Below, one piece after another: positions 1-6,148 of a stretch of DNA of 12,088 nucleotides. Every line of letters starts with the position of its first letter. Positions within the stretch are counted from its first letter, which is position 1. This DNA is from Burkholderiales bacterium (GTDB taxonomy: Bacteria > Pseudomonadota > Gammaproteobacteria > Burkholderiales > Burkholderiaceae). The notes below the pieces were generated by a model. The model was not told where the DNA came from, did no database searches, and worked only from the letters and a program-made list of their open reading frames with translations. The DNA lies in assembly GCA_947371645.1 (NCBI GenBank), contig CANBQJ010000104.1:1-12088 (forward strand), given 5' to 3'. The translations under genes were made by a program, and so were the position numbers.

Positions 1-344
1 CCGGTGCGCACCTGGCGGTCGCCGTACATCAGCGAACCGTAGACCCAGCCGCGCTCCACGGCGTTTTCCACGAATGTGGACAAATCGGAGATGGACGAGG
101 CACCACGCGGCAGGCGGTCCAGCGAGTTGGTCAGGTCGGTGGCCAGCGCCGAGGCGTCCAGCTCGTACTGCTTGACGATGCGGTGCAGGTCCGAGTCCTG
201 ATTGTTGAGGATCTGGTAGAGCCAGTGCTGCAGCTCGACGTAGGGATTGCCCCGCAACTTGCAGAACACCGTGGCGCCCTCAATCGCTTTGTAGGCCAGG
301 GGATTGAGCTTGCCAAACAGCGCGGTGCGACTGATCTCTGCCAT
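1..344 (-). CDS. clpV: T6SS sheath-recycling AAA+ ATPase TssH/ClpV, N-terminal 114 codons (runs off the left edge)
   Basis: ClpV is a cytoplasmic hexameric Clp/Hsp100 ATPase that disassembles the contracted TssB/TssC sheath so it can be rebuilt. Only the N-terminal (sheath-binding) domain is visible. It begins MAEISRTALFGKLNPLAYKA and contains GATVFCKLRGNPYVELQHWL (residues 23-42), DLHRIVKQY (52-60), LDRLPRG (75-81) and VERGWVYGSLMYGDRQVRT (96-114), a pattern close to P. aeruginosa ClpV1 as I recall it. The ATG at 344 is preceded by GGAG (351-354) with a 6-nt gap, which supports this start. The Walker A/B motifs of both AAA+ modules lie outside the window. The gene starts 68 nt after tssG, so it is probably in the same transcript. 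Identity is secure; intactness of the rest cannot be judged here. Confidence 0.95.
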   Translation of the reverse strand, partial: MAEISRTALFGKLNPLAYKAIEGATVFCKLRGNPYVELQHWLYQILNNQDSDLHRIVKQYELDASALATDLTNSLDRLPRGASSISDLSTFVENAVERGWVYGSLMYGDRQVRT

Positions 345-412
345 GGGGTTCTCCGGTGAGGTTGCGGATGGGTGTGGAACAAAAAAGGGGGAGGACGGGG
401 ACGGGCGCGGCG

Positions 413-1585
413 TCAGCTCACGCCAGGCCCGGTCAGTCGCAATCGCAAGGTGGCGCTGTCGGCGTGGGGGCCGCGCCGACCCAGCCAGGTGTCCAGGCCC
501 AGGCGGCCGCCTGCTGCCGTTGCTTCGGCCTGGGCTTTGCCACGGCGACGCATCTTCAGCGGCGGGATCTCGCTGCCGCGCAAGGTGAGCTGGGTGTCCA
601 CCGATACGCTCAGGCCCAGGTACTCGCGCACCCAGTCGCGCAAGGCCTGCCGCGTGGGTTGGCCGGGCATGAAGCGCTGGAACTGCGCCAGCGTCAGGGG
701 GCCGATGTGCAGGCGGGCGTGGGACTGGCGGTCCCACACGCGGCGGCCCAGCACGGCGCTGTGGCCCAGGCCGGTGTTGCGCGAGGGCGAGGTGGACGGC
801 AGCAGCATGGTGCGGTCTTGTTCGCTCAAAGGCAGCCAGTGGCCCACGCAGGCCTCCACGCGCACAGCCAGGCCGAAGTACTGGCGCAGCACCTTGGCCA
901 GGCCTTCGGCGTTGCGCGGGCCGCGCATCATCGTGGCGGCGTGCAGGCGCTTGGCATCGTCGTCGACCGCGCTGCGCTGGGTGAAGGCCTTGCCGCCCTG
1001 GCCATAGAGGCTGCTCACCCAGCGGGCGAAGTCGTCGTCCCAGGGGCGGTCGCGGTGCACCTCGGGGCGCGACTGCGCCCAGGCGCGGAAGAACATCAGC
1101 AGCGCCCGGTGGTGGAAGAGGTCGGCAAAGCGGGCCAGGGTCGGGTCACCGTGAGAACGCTCGCGTTCACGCACAAATTCGGTGATGTGCATGGGCATGG
1201 GGCCCATGGGCCCGAACAGGCCGAAGGCACGCTGGCCGATGCGAGGCACAGCCCCGCCTTGCTGGAAGGAGTGGATGTTGGCGGGCGCGAAGTCCAGTTC
1301 GGCGTCCTGGCCCATGCGCACGGCCTCGTCGCGCGGGCGCAAGGCCTCGCCCAGACGGGGCGCATCGGCTTGCAGAGCCTGGATGCGGCGCAGGGTGTGG
1401 AAGAGGTCGTGCGCATAGGGTGCCTGGGCCAGGCTGGCCCACAGGCGCTGCAGGCCTTCGTCCTGGCGGGCCGTGGTCTGCGTGGGGGCCTTGGGCGGCA
1501 GCAGCACCGATGGCGGTGCCAGCGGGTCGAGCTCCAGGGTGCGCACGGTGGCGCTGACCGGGTCCAGGGGGGCGGGTGTGCTCAT
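413..1585 (-). CDS. tssG: T6SS baseplate subunit TssG (ImpH/VasB family), 390 aa
   Basis: TssG is a cytoplasmic baseplate wedge protein that works with TssE, TssF and TssK. Family hallmarks are present: FGLFGPMGPMPMHITEF (residues 121-137), FADLFHHRALLMFFRAW (153-169), a C-terminal LGRRVWDRQ (279-287) and RLHIGPLTLAQFQRFMPG (291-308). I chose the ATG at 1585 (MSTPAPLDPV). It is 8 nt after the tssF stop, whereas an alternative in-frame start at 1630 would overlap tssF by 37 nt. There is no strong Shine-Dalgarno before 1585, so translation is probably coupled to tssF. At 390 aa it is somewhat longer than many TssG proteins. The extra length is a Pro/Ala/Thr-rich N-terminus (residues 1-40), absent from the conserved core, and a basic, Ala/Gly-rich insertion near residues 343-362. 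Confidence 0.94.
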   Translation of the reverse strand: MSTPAPLDPVSATVRTLELDPLAPPSVLLPPKAPTQTTARQDEGLQRLWASLAQAPYAHDLFHTLRRIQALQADAPRLGEALRPRDEAVRMGQDAELDFAPANIHSFQQGGAVPRIGQRAFGLFGPMGPMPMHITEFVRERERSHGDPTLARFADLFHHRALLMFFRAWAQSRPEVHRDRPWDDDFARWVSSLYGQGGKAFTQRSAVDDDAKRLHAATMMRGPRNAEGLAKVLRQYFGLAVRVEACVGHWLPLSEQDRTMLLPSTSPSRNTGLGHSAVLGRRVWDRQSHARLHIGPLTLAQFQRFMPGQPTRQALRDWVREYLGLSVSVDTQLTLRGSEIPPLKMRRRGKAQAEATAAGGRLGLDTWLGRRGPHADSATLRLRLTGPGVS

Positions 1586-1593
1586 GGGCCGGC

Positions 1594-3495
1594 TCAGAGG
1601 ATGGGGGCCTGGCCCAGACGGGCGGGCCACTGCATGATCAGGCCGCGTGCGCTGCTGAGCAGGCGCGTCTCCGTGAAGCTGTTGAGCGCCGCGTGGCGCG
1701 CAAAGAAGCGCTCCAGCACACAGCCCAGCAAGGTGGCGCTGCTGCCTTGCAGGCCGATCTCGTCGACCTCCACGTCGATCTGCACGCCCGTGCCAAAGGC
1801 CAGGCGGCCGCTGCCCGGCAAGCGCCGCGTCACGGTCTGCGCGCGCACCGTGCGGATGCCTTCAACCTGCTTGCGCCAGCTGGCATCGGCCTCGTGGCCA
1901 TGCAGCATCAGCAGGCTGCGCAGGGCGGCCGCCGCCTTCATGGGGTCTTCGCCCGCGATGGACAAATGGTTGAGCGTGAGCTGGCTGATCAGCGACCAGC
2001 CCAGCTCACCACGCACCAGGCGCTGCACCACCGGCGTGGGGCCGCGCAGGCACTGCACCTGCTCGACCGGGGCCGTGGCCTCCAGCGCCCAGGGCGCCGA
2101 CGACGCACCGCCGCCTTCGCGCTGGCCGGCACCCGGCAAGAGCATGGGCAGGTCGCGGTTGGAGACCAGGGCCTGCACCGAGAGCTGGCGCAGGTCGTCT
2201 TCGTACGGCGCATGGGCCGGGTCCACCAGTGCGATGAAGACCTCGGTGCCGATGTAGGAAGAGCGCGCGCCCTGCTCACGCTGGCGCTGCGACAAGAGGC
2301 GCGGCTCGCGGCGCACCGTGTAGTAGGCCTTGTGGGCGATGCCTTCGGTGTGGTGGGCCGTGTAGAGCGGGCGGAAGTCCTGCTCGGCCACCTCGCCCGT
2401 GCCATGGCCCCTGACCGTGTCGATGGCATAGACCTCGAAGTCCATGGGCCGCGAGCGGTCGGCCACCACATGGTGCTCGGCCTGCAGGTTCGGGTTGCCC
2501 GTCAGGGCGATGCGGTCCAGGCGCTTGGGAAAGAGGTTGATCGCGGGCGTGCAGTACAGCGACAGGCTGCCCGCGTCCACCAGCGACTCCAGGGCCGCGT
2601 CGCCCTTGGACAGCAGGATCACCAGCTCGAACTCATCGCCTTGCACGCGCTGCAGGCGGTGGCGCAACTGGGTGACGTCCAGGAACATCAGGCGCTGCGG
2701 CATGGCCGCAAACTCCTGCAGCAGGCGGTGGCCCGAGAAACCCCTCAGGGTATCGGGCAGCAAGGCCTGCTCGTCGTCGAAGCCCTGTTGCTGCAGGCTG
2801 TCGGCGTGCGACCACTGCGCGCGCGCCTGGGCAGCGTCCACAGGCACCCAGGTGCCCAGGGTGGCGGTGGTCAGCAACTCATAGAGGCGCAAGGCGGTGT
2901 CGTCGGGGGCACTCAGGTAAAGGCCCAGGCGGTCCAGGGTGAGCTCGCGGGCTTTGAGGCCGCCGTGCACCTTCAGGCGCAGGCGCAAACCACCACGCAC
3001 CTGGCGGGCCACGGGCAACTGGGCCAGGGGCAGGTCGGGCGCGTGGCTGAAGTACTGCACGTTGGTGAGCTCGACCGGCCACAGCGTCACAGCGTGCCCG
3101 GTACGGAACTCGCAGCGCGTGTTCTGGCCGCGCGTGAGCTGGCTGAGCACCGGGGTCTGGCGCGGCAGCGTGAAGCCCCGGGCCAGCGCCGGGTCGGCGT
3201 ACTTGGGCACGAAGCGGCTGACCATCATCGCCGGCACGGGCGACAAAAAATCGGGGTAGATGGCCGACAGCAGGTTGTGGATGAAGCGCGGGTACTCGGC
3301 GTCCAGCTTGAGCTGGGTGCGCGCGGCCATGAAGGCAAAGCCTTCGAGCAGGCGCTCCACGTAAGGATCGGCCACCTCGACGCCGTCCATGGTCAGGCGG
3401 GCAGCGATCTTGGGGAACTCGCGGGCGAACTCGGCGCCCATCTCGCGCAGGTGGGCCAGCTCCTGGTTGTAGAGCTTGAGCAGGCCGGGGTCCAT
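1594..3495 (-). CDS. tssF: T6SS baseplate subunit TssF (ImpG/VasA family), 633 aa
   Basis: TssF is the large baseplate wedge subunit; two copies bind one TssG. The N-terminus has the family signature: YNQELAHLREMGAEFAREFP (residues 9-28), then DPYVERLLEGFAFMAART (43-60), QLKLDAEYPRFIHNLLSAIY (61-80) and a PDFLSPVPAM turn (81-90). The C-terminus carries LGWSLISQLTLNHLSIAG, LERFFARHAALNSFTET and a final QWPARLGQAPIL, again typical. The 633-aa length is within the usual range. I chose ATG 3495 because it gives the canonical MDPGLLKLYNQEL start and has GGAGGG (3504-3509) 8 nt upstream. A longer 671-aa frame from 3609 would overlap tssE heavily. The start codon shares one base with the tssE stop (TGATG), which indicates translational coupling. 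Confidence 0.96.
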   Translation of the reverse strand: MDPGLLKLYNQELAHLREMGAEFAREFPKIAARLTMDGVEVADPYVERLLEGFAFMAARTQLKLDAEYPRFIHNLLSAIYPDFLSPVPAMMVSRFVPKYADPALARGFTLPRQTPVLSQLTRGQNTRCEFRTGHAVTLWPVELTNVQYFSHAPDLPLAQLPVARQVRGGLRLRLKVHGGLKARELTLDRLGLYLSAPDDTALRLYELLTTATLGTWVPVDAAQARAQWSHADSLQQQGFDDEQALLPDTLRGFSGHRLLQEFAAMPQRLMFLDVTQLRHRLQRVQGDEFELVILLSKGDAALESLVDAGSLSLYCTPAINLFPKRLDRIALTGNPNLQAEHHVVADRSRPMDFEVYAIDTVRGHGTGEVAEQDFRPLYTAHHTEGIAHKAYYTVRREPRLLSQRQREQGARSSYIGTEVFIALVDPAHAPYEDDLRQLSVQALVSNRDLPMLLPGAGQREGGGASSAPWALEATAPVEQVQCLRGPTPVVQRLVRGELGWSLISQLTLNHLSIAGEDPMKAAAALRSLLMLHGHEADASWRKQVEGIRTVRAQTVTRRLPGSGRLAFGTGVQIDVEVDEIGLQGSSATLLGCVLERFFARHAALNSFTETRLLSSARGLIMQWPARLGQAPIL

Positions 3496-3497
3496 CA
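3493..3497 (-). promoter_or_regulatory. TGATG stop-start overlap coupling tssE to tssF
   Basis: On the minus strand the tssE stop codon TGA (3497-3495) and the tssF start ATG (3495-3493) share one base. Such overlaps commonly couple translation by ribosome reinitiation. A GGAGGG ribosome-binding site inside the end of tssE (3504-3509) also serves tssF. This decides the tssF start. Confidence 0.85.
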
Positions 3498-4025
3498 GCG
3501 GCGCCCTCCATCGAAGGTGGTGGGGGCAGCGTCGTGCACGCGCACCTGACCTGCCTCCAAGTCCAGCTGCGTGCGCAGCATGAGCTCCAGCGGGATGGGC
3601 TGGGCCCACAGGTAGCCGTGGATCTGGAACTCGATGACGTTGTGGGCGTCCAGCATGAACTGGCCTTCGACGGGCTTGACCTCCAGCGAGTGCTCCAGGA
3701 TGCGGGGCTCGAAGCGCAGGATGGCCTGGCGCAGGGCCTCGGTCAGGCTGGGCATGTCCACCTTCGAGGCCAGCTGGCCCGACATCGGCGGCATGCCGAA
3801 GTTCAGCACCGAATTGGCAGCCTCGGGGTGGGCCTCGGCTTCACGCGGCAGCAGGGGCTGCACGGCATTGAGCAACCAGGCCAGGTCGCGCAGCACGGCG
3901 GCGCGCAGCTGCTGCTTGTTGAGGCCACGGCGCTCGTCGCCGTCGTGGGTGAGCTCGCGGTGATCGTCGGTCAGGCGGTCCAGCAGGGCCGGCTGCAGGC
4001 GTTCACGCAGGTCGGAGGTGGCCAT
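3495..4025 (-). CDS. tssE: T6SS baseplate subunit TssE (gp25-like), 176 aa
   Basis: TssE is the homologue of phage T4 gp25, a baseplate wedge protein that seeds sheath polymerisation. The gp25-type features are LRAAVLRDLAWLLNA (residues 40-54), SVLNFGMPP (72-80) and the core FEPRIL (105-110) containing the conserved E-P-R motif. A C-terminal strand region GYLWAQPIPLELMLRTQLDL (137-156) follows, then EAGQVRV. The 176-aa length is normal. The ATG at 4025 (MATSDLRERLQPALLDRL) lies 8 nt after the tagJ stop. There is little Shine-Dalgarno, so coupling to tagJ is likely. The last base of the stop codon is the first of tssF's ATG. Confidence 0.95.
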   Translation of the reverse strand: MATSDLRERLQPALLDRLTDDHRELTHDGDERRGLNKQQLRAAVLRDLAWLLNAVQPLLPREAEAHPEAANSVLNFGMPPMSGQLASKVDMPSLTEALRQAILRFEPRILEHSLEVKPVEGQFMLDAHNVIEFQIHGYLWAQPIPLELMLRTQLDLEAGQVRVHDAAPTTFDGGRR

Positions 4026-4033
4026 GGCCGGGC

Positions 4034-4879
4034 TCAGGCGACCTGGGCCTCGGCGGCGTCAGCGGCGCCACCCTCGGCGTGGTGCAGCACCAGGGCGCGC
4101 ACGTCCAGCAGGCCCAGCTCGGTGTTGTCGGTGGTCAGCAGGCGCTGGCCCAGGCCCCGGAACTGGCTGTCGCCGATGGCGTCCCACTCCGTGCGGCGCG
4201 CCAGCAGCAGCTGGCCGTCGGCGCCTTCGGGCATGGGCGCATAGCGTGTGGGCACCAGGGCCACCGTGCTGCCCCCGTTGGGGAACTCCAGCGTGGCCGG
4301 CAGCCAGACCATGTCGCGCAGGTCTTCAGGCGGGTCGAATGTGACGCTGGCCAGGCTGGCAAACGGCACCCAGCCATAACGGCCATTGACGACCACCTCC
4401 AGCACCGGGCCCAGGCGCGAATCGGCATCGGCGATCCACTCGAAGGGCTCGCCATTCACCGTGCCCGCCGTGGTGGGCGCATCGGCCAGGGCCTGCGCCC
4501 GCAGGTGAGAGGCCAGGGCCGTGTCGCCCCGTTGGTCGGCCAGCAGGGCTTCGACCAGGTGCGCCACCCAGGTCTGGGGCTTGCCCAGCACGATGGGCGT
4601 GGTCTGCCCCTTGAACACGGCCTCGCGGACGGCCTCGCACTGCAAGGCCTCGCGGTAGGTGTTGACCATGGGCAAGGTGGAAGCGTCCATCTCGCCGCAG
4701 ACCTTGAGCTGGTTGAGGGCCCGGGCCCATTGGCCCTGCACACTCAACAGCTGGAACAGGAAGATGCGCAGCTTGACGTCCGCAGGCCTGGCGCGCACGC
4801 CGTCTTGCAGCAGCTGCAGGGCCTGCCCCAGATCGCCCAGCTGAAGGGCCTGTTCGGCGGCGTCGACGGTGCTGCTCAT
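4034..4879 (-). CDS. tagJ: T6SS accessory protein TagJ (ImpE/HsiE1 family), 281 aa
   Basis: TagJ/HsiE1 is a cytoplasmic accessory protein found in a subset of T6SSs. In P. aeruginosa it binds the N-terminus of the sheath protein TssB1 (HsiB1) and ClpV1, and is proposed to recruit ClpV to the sheath. The first 60 residues are TPR-like helices (EQALQLGDLGQALQLLQDGV, 9-28). The ImpE core follows: VNGEPFEWIADADSRLGPVL (141-160), NGRYGWVPFASL (165-176), VWLPATLEFPNGG (191-203), VPTRYAPMPEG (209-219), LLLARRTEW (224-232) and GLGQRLLTTDNTE (242-254). I chose ATG 4879 (MSSTVDAAEQ); AGGA at 4889-4892 lies 9 nt upstream. A 364-aa frame open from 5128 antedates this, but its extra N-terminus is Arg/Ser-rich junk overlapping the second hcp. 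The gene sits 40 nt after that hcp and 8 nt before tssE. Confidence 0.93.
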   Translation of the reverse strand: MSSTVDAAEQALQLGDLGQALQLLQDGVRARPADVKLRIFLFQLLSVQGQWARALNQLKVCGEMDASTLPMVNTYREALQCEAVREAVFKGQTTPIVLGKPQTWVAHLVEALLADQRGDTALASHLRAQALADAPTTAGTVNGEPFEWIADADSRLGPVLEVVVNGRYGWVPFASLASVTFDPPEDLRDMVWLPATLEFPNGGSTVALVPTRYAPMPEGADGQLLLARRTEWDAIGDSQFRGLGQRLLTTDNTELGLLDVRALVLHHAEGGAADAAEAQVA

Positions 4880-4919
4880 GGGGTCGGGTCCTGTGTGATG
4901 AAGGGATACAAGCCGGGCC

Positions 4920-5408
4920 TCAAACGGGCACGACTTCGGTTTCGAACGTGGAAGCCCCGCCACCGCCACCCAGCTTGGTCTGCGGCGTGTGCTGCACGCT
5001 GACCTTGAAGAAGGCGATGCGGAACTCTTCGGTGTATTCGGGCGCGCCATCCGTGGGCGTGCCGATGTGGTGCGAGGTGATGCGCGCCTTCTCGATGACG
5101 ATCTTGAGGAAATCGAGGGGGGCGTCACCGCTGACCTTGCGGCCGGTCAGCGTGACCTTCTTGAGCGACTCGTTGTTGCGCAGCGCGGACATCAGGGCCG
5201 TGGTGGCCCGGTCTGTGCGTTTGCGCAGCACGAGTTCGCGCAAGGTCGTGTTGACCGCGCCTGTGCTGTAGGCCGCCGTGGAGGCGTCCATGCCCCAGCT
5301 CCAGCCCAGCAACTCGATTTCATCGAGGTGACCAGGCTCGCTGGAATCTCCCTTGATCGGACCCTGGCGTGAACCTTCGATCTTGAGGTAGGTGTTGATG
5401 AGGGACAT
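4920..5408 (-). CDS. Second, divergent Hcp-family T6SS tube protein, 162 aa
   Basis: This is an Hcp-family protein, expected to form stacked hexameric rings or act as a secreted tube/chaperone subunit. Hcp-type elements are MSLINTYLKIEGSRQGPIKG (residues 1-20), HLDEIELLGWSWGMDAS (27-43), LRELVLRKRTDRATTALMSA (56-75), LKKVTLTGRK (82-91), LDFLKIVIEKARITSHHIG (98-116), then FFKVSVQHTPQ (133-143). It ends in a Gly-rich stretch (147-151) and FETEVVPV. It aligns with the adjacent Hcp only in this framework. It lacks that protein's GGGAGKVNVQD and GGSGGEDRLTEN segments, so it is a diverged paralogue or separately acquired hcp rather than a recent duplicate. It carries no long C-terminal effector domain. 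ATG 5408 is preferred over GTG 5414, because GGAG (5414-5417) lies 5 nt before the ATG and overlaps the GTG. Gaps are 65 nt to hcp and 40 nt to tagJ. Confidence 0.9.
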   Translation of the reverse strand: MSLINTYLKIEGSRQGPIKGDSSEPGHLDEIELLGWSWGMDASTAAYSTGAVNTTLRELVLRKRTDRATTALMSALRNNESLKKVTLTGRKVSGDAPLDFLKIVIEKARITSHHIGTPTDGAPEYTEEFRIAFFKVSVQHTPQTKLGGGGGASTFETEVVPV

Positions 5409-5413
5409 GGGCA

Positions 5414-5417
5414 CTCC
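5414..5417 (-). promoter_or_regulatory. Ribosome-binding site that fixes the start of the second hcp
   Basis: GGAG on the minus strand lies 5 nt before ATG 5408. The competing in-frame GTG at 5414-5412 overlaps this site and so cannot use it. This favours the 162-aa protein beginning MSLINTYLKI. Confidence 0.7.
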
Positions 5418-5431
5418 GGCGTCGCAACAGT

Positions 5432-5460
5432 CTCAGGTGCAGGCCCACGAGGGGCCTGAG
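5432..5460 (-). other. Imperfect, alternative inverted repeats between the two hcp genes
   Basis: The 65-nt gap between the hcp genes holds CTCAGG (5432-5437) complementary to CCTGAG (5455-5460). Nested and overlapping with it, AGGCCC (5441-5446) is complementary to GGGCCT (5452-5457). The two stems share the right-hand CCT, so they are mutually exclusive. No T-tract follows on the minus strand, so this is not a canonical terminator. It may be a weak RNA structure between the two tube genes, or chance in GC-rich DNA. Confidence 0.35.
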
Positions 5461-5473
5461 GCGATGCGCCCGA

Positions 5474-5959
5474 TCAGCCCAGGGGCTTGTTGGCGGGGAT
5501 GTCCCAGCCAGAGGTGGAGGTGGCGCCGGCGCCGCCTTCCTTGGTCTGGATGGTGTACTCGACCTTGAACTTGCCGAAGTTCAGCACCACGTTCTCGGTC
5601 AGGCGGTCTTCGCCACCCGAGCCGCCGGTCTGCACCGAGGACACGAGCACGTCGGTCAGGGTGATCTTGATGTACTCAAGGGGCTTGTCGCCGGCCTTGC
5701 GGACGGTCAGCTTGGCTTCCTTGATGTGGGTGCCCTTGCAGGCGGCCGTGACCAGCGCGGTGGAAGACGAGTCCACCCACTTGGTCAGGGAGATGTCCTG
5801 CACATTGACCTTGCCGGCGCCGCCGCCCGTGCCACTGTGCGTGGTGCCCGATTGGCTCAGACCCCAGCTCCAGGCCAGCACATCGACTTCGTCGGCGTGC
5901 TTTTCGTCTTTCGACTCGCCCTTGATGTCGCCAATTTTGATGAACATGTCAAGACTCAT
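5474..5959 (-). CDS. hcp: T6SS inner-tube protein Hcp (Hcp1/EvpC type), 161 aa
   Basis: Hcp forms hexameric rings that stack into the tube propelled by sheath contraction, and it is secreted with bound effectors. The protein matches the Hcp1/EvpC subgroup closely: MFIKIGDIKGESKDEKHADE (residues 5-24), VDVLAWSWGLSQSG (25-38), GGGAGKVNVQDISLTKWVD (45-63), EAKLTVRKAGDKPLEYIKIT (81-100), LTDVLVSSVQTGGSGGEDRL (101-120) and TENVVLNFGKFKVEY (121-135). The length is typical. ATG 5959 gives the canonical MSLDMFIKIG start and has GGAG (5967-5970) 7 nt upstream. An upstream TTG at 6028 would add 23 unconserved residues. The gene lies 189 nt after tssC, the largest gap inside the cluster, behind a strong hairpin. 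It is followed by a second, divergent hcp. Confidence 0.96.
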   Translation of the reverse strand: MSLDMFIKIGDIKGESKDEKHADEVDVLAWSWGLSQSGTTHSGTGGGAGKVNVQDISLTKWVDSSSTALVTAACKGTHIKEAKLTVRKAGDKPLEYIKITLTDVLVSSVQTGGSGGEDRLTENVVLNFGKFKVEYTIQTKEGGAGATSTSGWDIPANKPLG

Positions 5960-6120
5960 GATGATTCTCCAGTTGCTGTGAAATGAAACCCACCAAGGTG
6001 ATTGGGCCGGTACGCTCTGGTGCGACAAAGGGGGTCAACGTCGCCGCACCACCGGCGTGAAGCGTCCTCGACTGCCCACGCGCAGGCCGTCGAACACATG
6101 AAAACAAAACGATCGCAGCG

Positions 6121-6142
6121 CCCGAGGCCCAAGGGCCTCGGG
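6121..6142 (-). other. Perfect 10-bp inverted repeat hairpin just after tssC
   Basis: CCCGAGGCCC (6121-6130) and GGGCCTCGGG (6133-6142) are exact reverse complements separated by two bases. In RNA this would be a 9-bp GC-rich stem with a 4-nt CUUG loop. It begins 6 nt downstream of the tssC stop (6149-6151). On the minus strand the nearest T-rich run (6101-6109, TTTTGTTTT) starts about 11 nt beyond the stem. It is therefore not a textbook rho-independent terminator. It could be a partial attenuator or a 3' stabiliser for the tssABC message. Confidence 0.75.
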
Positions 6143-6148
6143 TGGTGG

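Noticed and set aside
345..412. Possible terminator between tssG and clpV because of a TTTTTT run on the minus strand
   Set aside because: The run is preceded by a pyrimidine-rich stretch with no complementary GC stem, so no hairpin can form. It is simple spacer.
356..3549. Long plus-strand open frames of 633 and 657 codons opposite tssG and tssF
   Set aside because: They are antisense to clearly conserved T6SS genes. Their translations are Arg/Ala/Gly/Gln-rich with no recognisable domain, as expected from GC-rich DNA with biased third positions.
6033..6038. TTGACC on the minus strand as a -35 box for an hcp promoter
   Set aside because: At 16-18 nt spacing the downstream hexamers (around GCGTAC) do not resemble TATAAT, so it is not reported as a promoter.
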